DNA of 64,000 nucleotides from Arsukibacterium indicum (GTDB lineage: Bacteria; Pseudomonadota; Gammaproteobacteria; Enterobacterales; Alteromonadaceae): positions 248,001 through 312,000 of the forward strand of contig NZ_JAHRID010000005.1 of NCBI RefSeq assembly GCF_019100565.1, written 5' to 3'. Below the pieces are notes generated by a model that ran no database searches, was not told the DNA's origin, and was given only the letters and a program-made list of their open reading frames with translations. Made by a program: the position numbers and the translations under genes. Shown piece after piece: positions 25,840 through 34,497 of this stretch (position 1 is the first letter of the stretch; the number at the start of each line of letters is the position of its first letter).

Positions 25840-27327
25840 TTAGTTTTGAGTAACAGTGGCGGTATTAAAGTCACCTTCTTGCACAATAGTCATAATATTG
25901 CCATTGCCATACTGCTCGCCGAGTACCAGGTTATCATTACCCACCTGACTGATAGTAACGGTACCATTCTCGCCTGAAAGCGCGAAATAACCGTTATTAC
26001 CCGCCACCCAGTTACCATTACCTTGCTGCAGAATATCTGCAACATTACCGCTGCCTTCAATCAGAATATCAACCAGGTTTAACTCACCACTTTGTTCAAT
26101 ATCAATGCTGTTCATAACAACAGCCGCATCACTGGTAATAAATGTTGAGTTTAAGTTCCCATTCTGTTCGACGGCAATATCGTTGTCATCGCCAACTACA
26201 TCGATACCAGCAAAGTTGTCGTCTCCGGTTTGCATTATTTCAGCGGTATTGCTGCTACCAAACAGCCCAATACTAGCCATATTTGCATTACCAAAACTAT
26301 AAATAGTGGCATCGTTGCTATCACCGGCTAATAGCATTTCTGCCGTGTTGTCATCACCGTTTTGATAAGCAGTAAGGTTATGGCCATCGCCATCAGTAGC
26401 AATAAGAGCATTATTCAGGCTACCATCCTGCCGCATATCAATCAGATTGTCATTGCCAACCAGACCAATCGGCGCCTCAACTGTATTGCCCGTGCCAGTC
26501 TGGTCAATCAGTACCATATTGTCATTACCTGCCAGAGGCTCGACTAAAAACACGTTATCAACACCATCTTGTTTAATATCAACAAAATTACTGCTACCCT
26601 CAACGCCAGTGGCGATAAAGACGTTGGTAGTACCTTCCTGTTGCACATAAACCTGGTTGTCGTCGCCGGTCAGGCCTACAACACCCGCCACGTTGGCATC
26701 ACCATACTGCTCAGATTCAAATATGTTGTTATCACCAAACAAATTAAACATACCAGCCTGGTTATCGTTACCTTCCTGTATGCTATACAACGTGTTGCCA
26801 TTTCCACTAAAGCCCGCATTCGCCCAGTTGCCGTTGCCATTTTGTTCAATTTCAGCAAGATTCATATCACCTTGTAAGGTCGCAAAAGCCTCGTTTAAAT
26901 CTCCGGTCTGAAAAATTGCGGCATCATTGACATTCCCTTCAACTATCACTTCGGCCTGATTATAAAAACCATCCTGTGTCACCGTAGCAATATTTTCATC
27001 ACCAATGATATCAGCAGCGGCGATGTGCCAATCAGCATATTGTTCCAGTCTGACCGAGTTATCATTACCGGTGCTGAAACTATATCCTTCCAACCATAAG
27101 CCATTTTGCATTACGCTGCTGAAGTTAAGTTCACCTACCTGTTCAACTATAGCCAGATTAGCTGTACCACCAGTGTTAGTCTGAGTAACTTCTGCGGTAT
27201 TCCCTTCGAGCGAACCTGCAGCAGAGCTTTGAAATATCGTTGCTTCATTATCGGCAAAAGCACTGCCAGCGAAGCACAAAGCGACAGCCATACCTAACAG
27301 ATGTTTACGTGATTTAATAAGGTTCAT
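25840..27327 (-). CDS. csgA: Very long CsgA-like curlin subunit
   Basis: A 495-residue secreted amyloid subunit, more than three times the length of E. coli CsgA (151). After a signal peptide (cleaved near GSAFA before DNEA) nearly the whole chain is curlin repeats. About 38 half-units of 11-12 residues begin with Asn, such as NLAEIEQNGNG, NVADILQQGNG and NMVLIDQTGTG, making roughly 19 full beta-strand-turn-strand repeats. Many units carry the x-Q-x-G-x-x-N pattern; alternate units replace Gln and carry Asp-rich turns. The protein is very acidic with few Lys or Arg and no Cys after the signal region. It is the second gene of the operon, 21 bases after the csgB-like gene and upstream of csgE. 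A fibre subunit is the only plausible role. Confidence 0.9.
   Translation of the reverse strand: MNLIKSRKHLLGMAVALCFAGSAFADNEATIFQSSAAGSLEGNTAEVTQTNTGGTANLAIVEQVGELNFSSVMQNGLWLEGYSFSTGNDNSVRLEQYADWHIAAADIIGDENIATVTQDGFYNQAEVIVEGNVNDAAIFQTGDLNEAFATLQGDMNLAEIEQNGNGNWANAGFSGNGNTLYSIQEGNDNQAGMFNLFGDNNIFESEQYGDANVAGVVGLTGDDNQVYVQQEGTTNVFIATGVEGSSNFVDIKQDGVDNVFLVEPLAGNDNMVLIDQTGTGNTVEAPIGLVGNDNLIDMRQDGSLNNALIATDGDGHNLTAYQNGDDNTAEMLLAGDSNDATIYSFGNANMASIGLFGSSNTAEIMQTGDDNFAGIDVVGDDNDIAVEQNGNLNSTFITSDAAVVMNSIDIEQSGELNLVDILIEGSGNVADILQQGNGNWVAGNNGYFALSGENGTVTISQVGNDNLVLGEQYGNGNIMTIVQEGDFNTATVTQN
25843..27249 (-). repeat. Curlin repeat tract within csgA
   Basis: About 38 coding half-repeats of 33-36 bases, degenerate at DNA level but regular at protein level (Asn start, alternating hydrophobics, Gln or Gly, acidic turn). 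Long in-frame repeats of this kind can expand or contract by recombination; the low DNA identity seen here argues for an old, stable array. Confidence 0.8.
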
Positions 27328-27348
27328 GTTAGCTCCCTGAGTCTCTTT

Positions 27349-27774
27349 TTAGTATTGAATTATTGAGATTTCAGCACCATCGCCAATTTGTTCAATAGCG
27401 AAACTTCGGTTTCCCCATTGCTCTAACTGGATCAGATTGCTCTCCCCGTGCTGTAAAATATCAGCGTGATTATTGTTTCCGTACTGGTTAATTTGTGCCT
27501 GGTTGTCAGTACCATACTGCTGTAAAAAAATCTGATTAAGCACACCTTGCTGGATTAATACCGCATAGTTAGCTTCACCAGCCTGTGTAACATTAGCGGC
27601 GTTTAAATCACCTAACTGCGTAATGTCTACACCATTGGCCAAAGCGTGCCTTTCAAGTAACGATGACAGTTGTACTGAAACATCTGCAAACACGACCTCA
27701 CTTGTTAACAGCAACACCCCTAACCCGACAATCTTTAAATTTACAATTCGCACAAATTTTTCCACATTTGTCAT
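27349..27774 (-). CDS. csgB: CsgB-like minor curlin / nucleator
   Basis: A 141-residue secreted protein of E. coli CsgB size (151). The signal peptide is basic then hydrophobic (NLKIVGLGVLLLTSEVVFA before DVSVQ). The C-terminal 85 residues contain four to five curlin-like repeats: NAANVTQAGEA, NYAVLIQQGVL, NQIFLQQYGTD, NQAQINQYGNN, NHADILQHGES, NLIQLEQWGNR. The last repeat ends abruptly in ISIIQY. It heads the operon before csgA, matching csgB-csgA order. The frame opens back to a GTG at 27810; ATG 27774 gives a normal signal peptide, though no clear Shine-Dalgarno precedes either. Nucleator function is inferred from order, size and repeats. Confidence 0.85.
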   Translation of the reverse strand: MTNVEKFVRIVNLKIVGLGVLLLTSEVVFADVSVQLSSLLERHALANGVDITQLGDLNAANVTQAGEANYAVLIQQGVLNQIFLQQYGTDNQAQINQYGNNNHADILQHGESNLIQLEQWGNRSFAIEQIGDGAEISIIQY

Positions 27775-27918
27775 TACATTAACCAGACTAAAGACATATT
27801 CAAAAGCCACAATAGGACAAATGTTTTATTTTTATTTCAATTTTGCAATCTTTAATAAATTTTTTTATCCGAATAAACAGCAGCATAGCCAATAATGTTC
27901 ACATTAAACCCCACCAAG

Positions 27919-27938
27919 GTACTAACCCTTTTGTACTA
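27919..27938. promoter_or_regulatory. GTACTA direct repeats in the csgB / protease intergenic region
   Basis: GTACTA occurs at 27919-27924 and again at 27933-27938, 14 bases apart, in the 263-base divergent region between csgB and the S8 protease gene. Read on the minus strand the stretch includes AGGGTTAGTA, a loose match to the GGG-rich CsgD box. It is a candidate activator site for csgB; the rest of the region is AT-rich with no other clear signal. Confidence 0.3.
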
Positions 27939-28037
27939 TTTTCCTTAAAAATATGAGCAAATTGTTAATATAAATGCTAATGCTAATAGGTGCAGTAAAA
28001 GCGCATAAATTAACAAATAATTAAAATGGGAACTGAT

Positions 28038-30539
28038 ATGTCCAAGCAAAAAATTCTGGCGCTGGCAATTGCCACAGCGCTGTCTTCAGGTTCAGCGTTT
28101 GCAATGAATAAAGCTGCAGAAGCTGATGATTCTATTCTTGTCATGTTTAAACCGGGGGTTTCGAAGCAGGAGCGTATTTCCGTTGTTTCGCGCACCGGAG
28201 CCAGCTTACGTCAGCTGGATAATCAGGGTCGTGATATCAAAATGCGTCACATCGCGGATGGCCGCATCGCTAAAATTAAAGTACCAAAAGGTATTAATCG
28301 TGATTTTTTAATCAAGCAACTTACATTAAATCCGGCAATTGAAATCGCTGAGCCCAACTATCTGGTTAAAGCGCTTAACGTGCCATTGGCCGTACCTAAT
28401 GACCCGAGTTTTGGAGAAATGTGGGCGCTTGACAACACGGGGCAGAATGGTGGCACCGCGGGTGCCGATATCAGTGCAACAGAAGCCTGGGATATTACGA
28501 CCGGAAGTCATGACATTGTAATTGGGGTAATAGACTCTGGTATGGATTATAACCATCCTGACCTTATCCCGAACCGCTGGGAAAATGATGGTAGTTATCC
28601 TGGCCATCCTCACGGTTACTCAACATTAAATGAAAACAATGATCCAATGGATAGCGACAGCCATGGTACTCACGTTGCTGGTACTATTGGTGCCAGCGGC
28701 GATAATGGCATTGGCATAACGGGCGTAAACTGGAACGTGACCCTGTTACCCTGCCAGTTCCTGGGCCCAACCGGCGGCAGCACAGCTGGCGCTATTGAAT
28801 GTATTGATTACTTCACTGACTTAAAAACAAACTATGGCGTCAATGTTAAAGCGACTAATAATTCCTGGGGTGGCGGTGGTTTCTCTGAGACCCTCAGAGC
28901 TGCAATTCAGTCTGGCGGCGATGCCGGTATTCTGTTTATTGCAGCCTCAGGCAATGATGGTGCTGACGCTGACGTCAGCCCAATGTATCCGGCAGCCTAT
29001 GATCTGGATGTGATTGTATCTGTAGCCTCAACCGACCGTAACGACAATTTGTCTGTATTCGCAGTAGGCGCATCTAACTATGGAGCTACATCGGTAGATT
29101 TGGGCGCACCAGGCTCTGCTATTCAGTCAACAATTCCGGGTAACAGTTATGCTGCCTATTCTGGTACCTCAATGGCATCACCACATGTTGCTGGTGCAGC
29201 AGCCTTGCTGTGGTCTATTAATCCGGAAATTACACCATTGGAGATGAAGGCCATCCTGATGGATAGCGGCGATGAACTTGACTCTCTGGCTGGTAAGACC
29301 GTTTCCGGTAAGCGGCTTAATCTGGTCAGTGCACTGGCAGATGCCGACCCAACCCCAAGTTTCCGCTTATCGTTATCTCCCCGCAGCCAGCAAATCGTCG
29401 CTGGTGAAATGGCTGAGTTTACGCTTGATGTCGGCAATCTTGCAGACTGGATGGGAACTGTTGAGCTTAGCGTCAGTACCGATCCAAACCTCGCCGGCGC
29501 ATCATTATCAGCAACAACGGCTGAACCGGGTGATACCATAACGGTTACTGTACCAACAATGGCGGATACTGCCTGGGGTGATTATTTAATCACAGTTACC
29601 GGTATTGATGCTGCCGATCCTGAAGTGATAAAGACCGTGTCGGCAACACTGGATGTATTACCGCAGGGTTTGGCAGATTTCAGCTTTGATAACAACACAT
29701 CAATTGCCATACCGGATAATAACGCCGTTGGAATCGACAGTGTTATTAATGTGCCAAACGAAGGTACTGTGTTCAGCGTTGAAGCTGGTGTTGATATCAC
29801 TCATACCTGGCGGGGTGATTTACTGGTCACTCTTACCTCACCTCAGGGAACCGAGCATACGTTACACAATCGTGCCGGCGGCAGCGCCGACGATTTAGTT
29901 GAGAGCTGGGTTGTTGACACCTTTAATGGTGAAGGTATGCAGGGTGACTGGACCTTAAACGTATCTGACAATGCCGGCGCTGACGTTGGAACGCTGAACA
30001 GCTGGAGCCTGACGATTACCGCACTGGCTGGCGATGTTGTCGATCCGGATCCTGAAGCGCCTGTGGCTGAGTTTAGCTATGTTGCATCTGGTCTTAATGT
30101 CGATTTTACAGACACTTCAACTGACGCGAATAATGACATCAGCAGCTGGAGCTGGGATTTTGGTGATGGCAATGTGTCTTCACAACAAAATCCAGCTCAT
30201 AGCTATGCAGCAGAAGGCAGCTACACAGTAAGTCTGACCGTTACCGATGAGACAGGTCTGACTGACACCACAAGTCAGTTGGTAACGTTAGTGGAAAGTG
30301 ACATCAGCCTGAACCTGCACCGCGCTATCCGAGCCCGCACTGGTGCAACCATCGTTGATTTACGCTGGACGGGGGCAACCGGCAGCGTTGACCTGTACCG
30401 GGATGGCGAGTTTATAGAGACAGTTGAAAATGATGGCAGACATCGCGATCGTTTCGACTCGATGGCTGCGTCAGTAACGTACAGTCTGTGCCTGGAAGGT
30501 ACAACGGTATGTTCAGCTGATTTAGTCGTCAATTTCTAA
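28038..30539 (+). CDS. Secreted S8 subtilisin-like protease with P and PKD domains
   Basis: An 833-residue secreted serine endopeptidase. The signal peptide is MSKQKILALAIATALSSGSAFA. An inhibitor-like propeptide (residues about 33-120) precedes the peptidase S8 domain. The catalytic triad is Asp166 (GVIDSGMDYNHPDL), His209 (DSHGTHVAGTIG) and Ser378 (SGTSMASPHVAGAAALL). A proprotein-convertase P/Homo B domain follows at about 547-672 (THTWRGDLLVTLTSPQGT), then a PKD domain (SWSWDFGDGNVSSQQNPAHSY, about 676-755) and a short fibronectin-like C-terminus with two Cys. I chose ATG 28038 over 28026 because GGGA lies 6 bases before it and the signal peptide is then normal. It is divergent from csgB. 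Cell-surface or extracellular action on proteins or matrix is likely. Confidence 0.92.
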   Translation: MSKQKILALAIATALSSGSAFAMNKAAEADDSILVMFKPGVSKQERISVVSRTGASLRQLDNQGRDIKMRHIADGRIAKIKVPKGINRDFLIKQLTLNPAIEIAEPNYLVKALNVPLAVPNDPSFGEMWALDNTGQNGGTAGADISATEAWDITTGSHDIVIGVIDSGMDYNHPDLIPNRWENDGSYPGHPHGYSTLNENNDPMDSDSHGTHVAGTIGASGDNGIGITGVNWNVTLLPCQFLGPTGGSTAGAIECIDYFTDLKTNYGVNVKATNNSWGGGGFSETLRAAIQSGGDAGILFIAASGNDGADADVSPMYPAAYDLDVIVSVASTDRNDNLSVFAVGASNYGATSVDLGAPGSAIQSTIPGNSYAAYSGTSMASPHVAGAAALLWSINPEITPLEMKAILMDSGDELDSLAGKTVSGKRLNLVSALADADPTPSFRLSLSPRSQQIVAGEMAEFTLDVGNLADWMGTVELSVSTDPNLAGASLSATTAEPGDTITVTVPTMADTAWGDYLITVTGIDAADPEVIKTVSATLDVLPQGLADFSFDNNTSIAIPDNNAVGIDSVINVPNEGTVFSVEAGVDITHTWRGDLLVTLTSPQGTEHTLHNRAGGSADDLVESWVVDTFNGEGMQGDWTLNVSDNAGADVGTLNSWSLTITALAGDVVDPDPEAPVAEFSYVASGLNVDFTDTSTDANNDISSWSWDFGDGNVSSQQNPAHSYAAEGSYTVSLTVTDETGLTDTTSQLVTLVESDISLNLHRAIRARTGATIVDLRWTGATGSVDLYRDGEFIETVENDGRHRDRFDSMAASVTYSLCLEGTTVCSADLVVNF

Positions 30540-30560
30540 TCGTTCTGTTGTTCGTTTAAC

Positions 30561-30588
30561 TAAGGCAGCTTCGGCTGCCTTATTATTT
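30561..30588 (+). terminator. Rho-independent terminator after the S8 protease
   Basis: TAAGGCAGC-(TTCG)-GCTGCCTTA with the stable UUCG loop is followed by a T-rich tail. It begins 21 bases after the stop. Confidence 0.9.
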
Positions 30589-30715
30589 TGTTGATCCCCT
30601 CGACAGAGCGACTAGTATAGAGAAAGGATAAAGATTATCTCAGCAACAAGTTTACCCCGACCCATCCGGTTAAATGGCATCCGCCGCCTGGTTCATTAAG
30701 CAGTAAGGAGATCGC

Positions 30716-31624
30716 GTGTTAGCGCAATTACATCAAGTCGAACAAAGCATTAATCAGGTTATTCTTGGCAAACAGCAGCAAATCCGACTGGCACTTTGTT
30801 GCTTACTCGCCGAAGGCCATTTGCTGCTGGAAGATTTACCAGGTTTGGGTAAAACCACCCTTGCCCACGCACTGGCCAATAGTCTGGGTTTAAGCTACCG
30901 GCGGGTACAGTTTACCAGCGACTTACTACCCGCTGATTTAACCGGGATTAGTATTTATGATGCCCGGTCACAGCAATTCCATTTTCAGCCAGGGCCGGTA
31001 TTCTCTCAGGTTTTACTGGCTGATGAAATTAACCGTGCCAGCCCGAAAACCCAGAGTGCATTGCTGGAGGCCATGGAGGAGCGTCAGGTTACGTCAGATG
31101 GTGAAACCCGACCGCTGCCAAGTCCGTTTTTTGTTATTGCCACTCAGAATCCGTTGTTTCACGCCGGAACATCGGCTTTACCTGAGTCACAGCTGGATCG
31201 CTTTTTAATGCGGCTTTCATTAGGCTTCCCGGAACGGGAGGCTGAGCACCAGTTATTGGTTGATGACAGCAAAGGTTCCAGACTACAGTTTTTAACACAG
31301 CAACTGGACAGTGCAACCCTTAAAAATCTGCAACAACAGCTGAGCGAAGTTAAAGTTACCGATGCGGTCATTGACTATCTGCTGAGTCTGGTTGACGCCA
31401 GTCGGAATCGTAATGATATGTTACCGTTGTCACCCCGTGCATCCAAAGCCCTGCTACGGGCAAGCAAAGCCCATGCCCTGCTGGCCGGCCGGGACTTTAC
31501 CACTGCAGATGATATCCAGCAGGTCTTCCCATCAGTAGCTGAACACCGGTTAGATCCCCGCTCAAGTGCTGCCAGTCATAGTCTTAGCCAGATTTTACTG
31601 GAGCAAACTGATTGTCCGCTATGA
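30716..31624 (+). CDS. MoxR-family AAA+ ATPase
   Basis: A 302-residue ATPase of the MoxR class, which acts as a chaperone-like remodeller, usually together with DUF58 or VWA proteins. Walker A is GLGKTT in LLEDLPGLGKTTLAHALA, Walker B is LLADEINRASPKTQSALLEAMEE, sensor 1 is FFVIATQNP and the arginine-finger region is PESQLDRFLMRL. The start is GTG at 30716, with AGGAG 5 bases before it. Its stop overlaps the next ATG (ATGA), coupling it to the DUF58 gene. It is the first gene of the MoxR-DUF58-transglutaminase operon. Confidence 0.93.
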   Translation: MLAQLHQVEQSINQVILGKQQQIRLALCCLLAEGHLLLEDLPGLGKTTLAHALANSLGLSYRRVQFTSDLLPADLTGISIYDARSQQFHFQPGPVFSQVLLADEINRASPKTQSALLEAMEERQVTSDGETRPLPSPFFVIATQNPLFHAGTSALPESQLDRFLMRLSLGFPEREAEHQLLVDDSKGSRLQFLTQQLDSATLKNLQQQLSEVKVTDAVIDYLLSLVDASRNRNDMLPLSPRASKALLRASKAHALLAGRDFTTADDIQQVFPSVAEHRLDPRSSAASHSLSQILLEQTDCPL

Positions 31625-32553
31625 AAAGTGTCAGACACCAGTTCAAGCATTGGTTTAATAACTGGCTTGATAAGCGGCAGCCTAAAGCACGAACCGTTAC
31701 CCTTAGCCAGAAAATAATTTATATCCTGCCAAGCAAGTTTGGTCTCTGGTACATTTTACTGCTGATTTTACTGTACCTGCTTGGCACCAATTATCAGAAC
31801 AATCTCATTTTATTAATGAGTTATATGCTGTTTTCTGTGTTACTGCTGGCGCTAGTATTAGCATGGCGTAATTTACATGGTCTGACAGTGAGCTGTGCCC
31901 CTGTTTTAAGTGCCTACGCAGAAGAAGTACTGATGGTGCCGGTGTCATTACACAGCCCGCAACCCCGCCAGCAGTTACAATGTAATTTCAGCACAAACCA
32001 GCCACCATCAATACTGGAAGACAACAGACAACAGCTGATGGTACCGCTGCCGACAACGAAGCGGGGCTTTCTGCCTTTGCCTCGCCTTACCGTTCACAGC
32101 TATTTTCCTTTTGGCTTATTTAACTGTAAAAGCTTATTGAACCTGGATTACCATTACTGGGTATTTCCCAAACCACTGGCAACAGATCCAGTAGTGTTAA
32201 ACAGTGATACCAGCGGTAGTAAAAACAACAGCAGTGAAGACTTCGACACCATCCGCAGCTATCAGGCGGGTGATAGTCTTAAATTAATGCTCTGGAAAAG
32301 GCTGGCCCGCGATCCGGCTAACCCGGCGGTTAAACATGCCCCCAGCACTCCGCAGCCTGAGCCTGACTGGATCACCATTCCGTCAGTCAGCGGCGCAGCG
32401 CTGGAATTGGCGCTATCTAAAGCCTGCTATCTGATGATACAACTTGAGCAACGCAGTAAACCTTATGGATTACGGATTAAAGGTACCAGCATTAGTCCAT
32501 CCTGTGGCCAGCCACATCTTGAGCGTTGTCTGCGGGAGCTGGCATTATGCTGA
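31621..32553 (+). CDS. DUF58 family membrane protein
   Basis: A 310-residue protein with two adjacent transmembrane segments (about residues 40-85: LWYILLLILLYLLGTNYQNN and MLFSVLLLALVLAWRN) and a soluble C-terminal DUF58 domain. The DUF58 core FDTIRSYQAGDSLKLMLWKRLARD matches the usual family motif R-x-Y-x-x-G-D. The partners are MoxR upstream (ATGA overlap) and a transglutaminase-like protein downstream (7-base overlap). The trio is widespread in proteobacteria and may work in cell-envelope assembly; the biochemical function is not established. The open frame starts with an in-frame TTG earlier, but the overlapping ATG is the natural start. Confidence 0.88.
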   Translation: MKSVRHQFKHWFNNWLDKRQPKARTVTLSQKIIYILPSKFGLWYILLLILLYLLGTNYQNNLILLMSYMLFSVLLLALVLAWRNLHGLTVSCAPVLSAYAEEVLMVPVSLHSPQPRQQLQCNFSTNQPPSILEDNRQQLMVPLPTTKRGFLPLPRLTVHSYFPFGLFNCKSLLNLDYHYWVFPKPLATDPVVLNSDTSGSKNNSSEDFDTIRSYQAGDSLKLMLWKRLARDPANPAVKHAPSTPQPEPDWITIPSVSGAALELALSKACYLMIQLEQRSKPYGLRIKGTSISPSCGQPHLERCLRELALC

Positions 32554-34481
32554 TCCTGTTAAGCCGTCAGGCGATACTGTCGTTTTATGCCATTCTGGTT
32601 TCGTTAATAGTGTTGCTGCATCAGGCATTGCCGTTGTGGTACAGCGCAATTCTGTTGCTGTTGTTGTTGTACCGATGGCCTCTGCAGCAAAACGACAAAG
32701 TTAATAAACTTAAACGGGTTAATGTTATTGCCGCACTGATCCTGCTGCTACTGCTGGTTGCAATAAAGCAGAGCGGTGTTTTTCATTTTATGCTGCAAAT
32801 ATTGTTACTATCTGCTGTCAGCCGTCTGGTACTGATCCGTCAGCGCCACGACAGCCACCAGTTGTTATGGGTGCTGTATTTTCTGCTGGCATGCTGCTTT
32901 ATTTTTTATCAGAGCATGCTGGTAAGCCTGGTTATTCTGGCCCTGTTAATGTTTACGCTTTACTGCCACTACCGGCTGTACGCCAGCAAGCAGTATCAAC
33001 TGCAAATGCTGCAACTGGTCAAAGCCATCTTAATTACCCTGCCCGTCTGGATTTCTTTGTTTCTGCTTTTTCCACGTTTACAACCATTGTGGCGGATCCC
33101 AACCGCTGAAGCAGCGGTAACCGGCCTGGCTGATACCCTTGATCCGGGAAGTATTGAGAATCTGGTTCAAAGCGATAAGCTGGCCTTTCGGGCAATATTT
33201 ACCGATCCCCCCCCTCCACGCCAGCAATTGTACTGGCGCGCAAAAGTATATGAAGATTTTGATGGCCGCAGCTGGACAGTAAATCAGCGTTTTGAGCGCC
33301 GGCAATCCGCTAACCGGCAGCCTGAAAATACCAATGCCGAACAGTGGATAAATTATCAGGTTATTGCCGAAGTCAGTAACCAGCGTAGTTTATTTGCGCT
33401 GGGGCAGCCGGTGCAATATGCCAGTGTAGTCCGACCAACTGCGGCATATTTAGTTGAAGCCCGTCGCCCGGTAACCCAACGTCTGAGTTATCAGCTTAGC
33501 AGTATGCTTACGCCAGTGCCGGCAGATACAACATTTGAACAGCAACTGAATAGCCGCACCGTCAATGCCAACCCAGAAACCCGGGAATTAGCCAGTCAGC
33601 TTGCGGCAAAGAGCCGCTCAACCGCAGAGTTAATTGAGCTGATCAGTACAATGTTTCGCCAGCAACCGTTTTATTACAGTTTAAACCCGCCACGGCTTGG
33701 CGCTAACAGTATTGACGCCTTCCTGTTTGATAGCCGGACAGGTTTTTGCAGCCACTATGCGTCGGCAACAGCGGTATTGCTGCGGGAAGCCGGTGTTGCC
33801 GCCCGGGTGGTAGGTGGTTATCAGGGTGGTGTCTGGCATGAAGAACAGCAGTATCTCGAAGTTCGGCAACGGGAAGCGCATGCCTGGGTAGAGTATTATG
33901 ACCAGGGGAGCTGGCAGCGTTTTGACCCGACCGCAGTTATTGCACCTGAGCGGGTGCTGGCCGGGCTCGAAGCGGTATTAATGGCGGATGAGCAAAACCA
34001 GTTGCAGGCAAACTGGCGGCGTTTCTCCGCATTGAACTATCTTAGTCAGCAGCTGTTACACCTCGATTATTACTGGTCGGTCTGGATCCTGAGTTTTGAT
34101 GAAAATAACCAGCAAAATTTGTGGCAACAGTTAAAAGCCGCACGAAACATTCTGATATTACTGGCCAGTGTACTACTACTTACTGCGATGATTTGGTGGC
34201 TGTGGCGTTTCCGGCGCAAACCAGATAACAATGCAGCTGCAGTACGGCTAATTAACAAATACTTTAGCAAAGTACTTAGCAAAAAAGCAGCGGGCCAGCA
34301 TTTCAGTCAGTTTGCTACGGTTTTAAAGAAACATAACCCGGAATACAACAGCGAGTTAGCTCATATTGATCAGCTATACCAACGGGCACTGTTTGCTGAA
34401 GATCAGCAGGCCCTGGTGCAACTGGCAGACTATTTAAAACAACATCGTCACAGTTTAAAGAAACTAACCTGGCCTGAATAA
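32547..34481 (+). CDS. TgpA-like membrane transglutaminase
   Basis: A 644-residue protein with six to seven N-terminal transmembrane segments (residues about 1-185, the DUF3488 region), a periplasmic transglutaminase-like domain and a C-terminal segment with one more membrane helix (about 534-553) and a DUF4129-like tail. The catalytic Cys401 is in RTGFCSHYASATAVLLREAG, His445 in REAHAWVEYYD, and Asp in RFDPTAVI near 460. It resembles Pseudomonas aeruginosa TgpA, which is essential there. Start ATG 32547 overlaps the DUF58 stop by 7 bases. It is the last gene of the operon; a weak hairpin lies across its stop codon. Confidence 0.92.
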   Translation: MLILLSRQAILSFYAILVSLIVLLHQALPLWYSAILLLLLLYRWPLQQNDKVNKLKRVNVIAALILLLLLVAIKQSGVFHFMLQILLLSAVSRLVLIRQRHDSHQLLWVLYFLLACCFIFYQSMLVSLVILALLMFTLYCHYRLYASKQYQLQMLQLVKAILITLPVWISLFLLFPRLQPLWRIPTAEAAVTGLADTLDPGSIENLVQSDKLAFRAIFTDPPPPRQQLYWRAKVYEDFDGRSWTVNQRFERRQSANRQPENTNAEQWINYQVIAEVSNQRSLFALGQPVQYASVVRPTAAYLVEARRPVTQRLSYQLSSMLTPVPADTTFEQQLNSRTVNANPETRELASQLAAKSRSTAELIELISTMFRQQPFYYSLNPPRLGANSIDAFLFDSRTGFCSHYASATAVLLREAGVAARVVGGYQGGVWHEEQQYLEVRQREAHAWVEYYDQGSWQRFDPTAVIAPERVLAGLEAVLMADEQNQLQANWRRFSALNYLSQQLLHLDYYWSVWILSFDENNQQNLWQQLKAARNILILLASVLLLTAMIWWLWRFRRKPDNNAAAVRLINKYFSKVLSKKAAGQHFSQFATVLKKHNPEYNSELAHIDQLYQRALFAEDQQALVQLADYLKQHRHSLKKLTWPE

Positions 34482-34490
34482 ACAGGCCAG
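34469..34490. terminator. Weak hairpin between convergent transglutaminase and TIGR02647-like genes
   Basis: CTGGCCTG-(6)-CAGGCCAG forms an 8-bp stem with the transglutaminase stop codon in its loop. The following TTAATT is a poor T-tract, so termination may be partial. Confidence 0.4.
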
Positions 34491-34497
34491 TTAATTG

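Noticed and set aside
25843-27249. Possible CRISPR-like or tandem DNA repeat
   Set aside because: The repeats are degenerate at DNA level, in frame and fit curlin units; there are no constant-length spacers.
26105-27297. Several open frames on the plus strand opposite csgA
   Set aside because: They mirror the repeat codons of csgA (Asn and Gln codons read backwards), have no ribosome sites and no recognisable domain.
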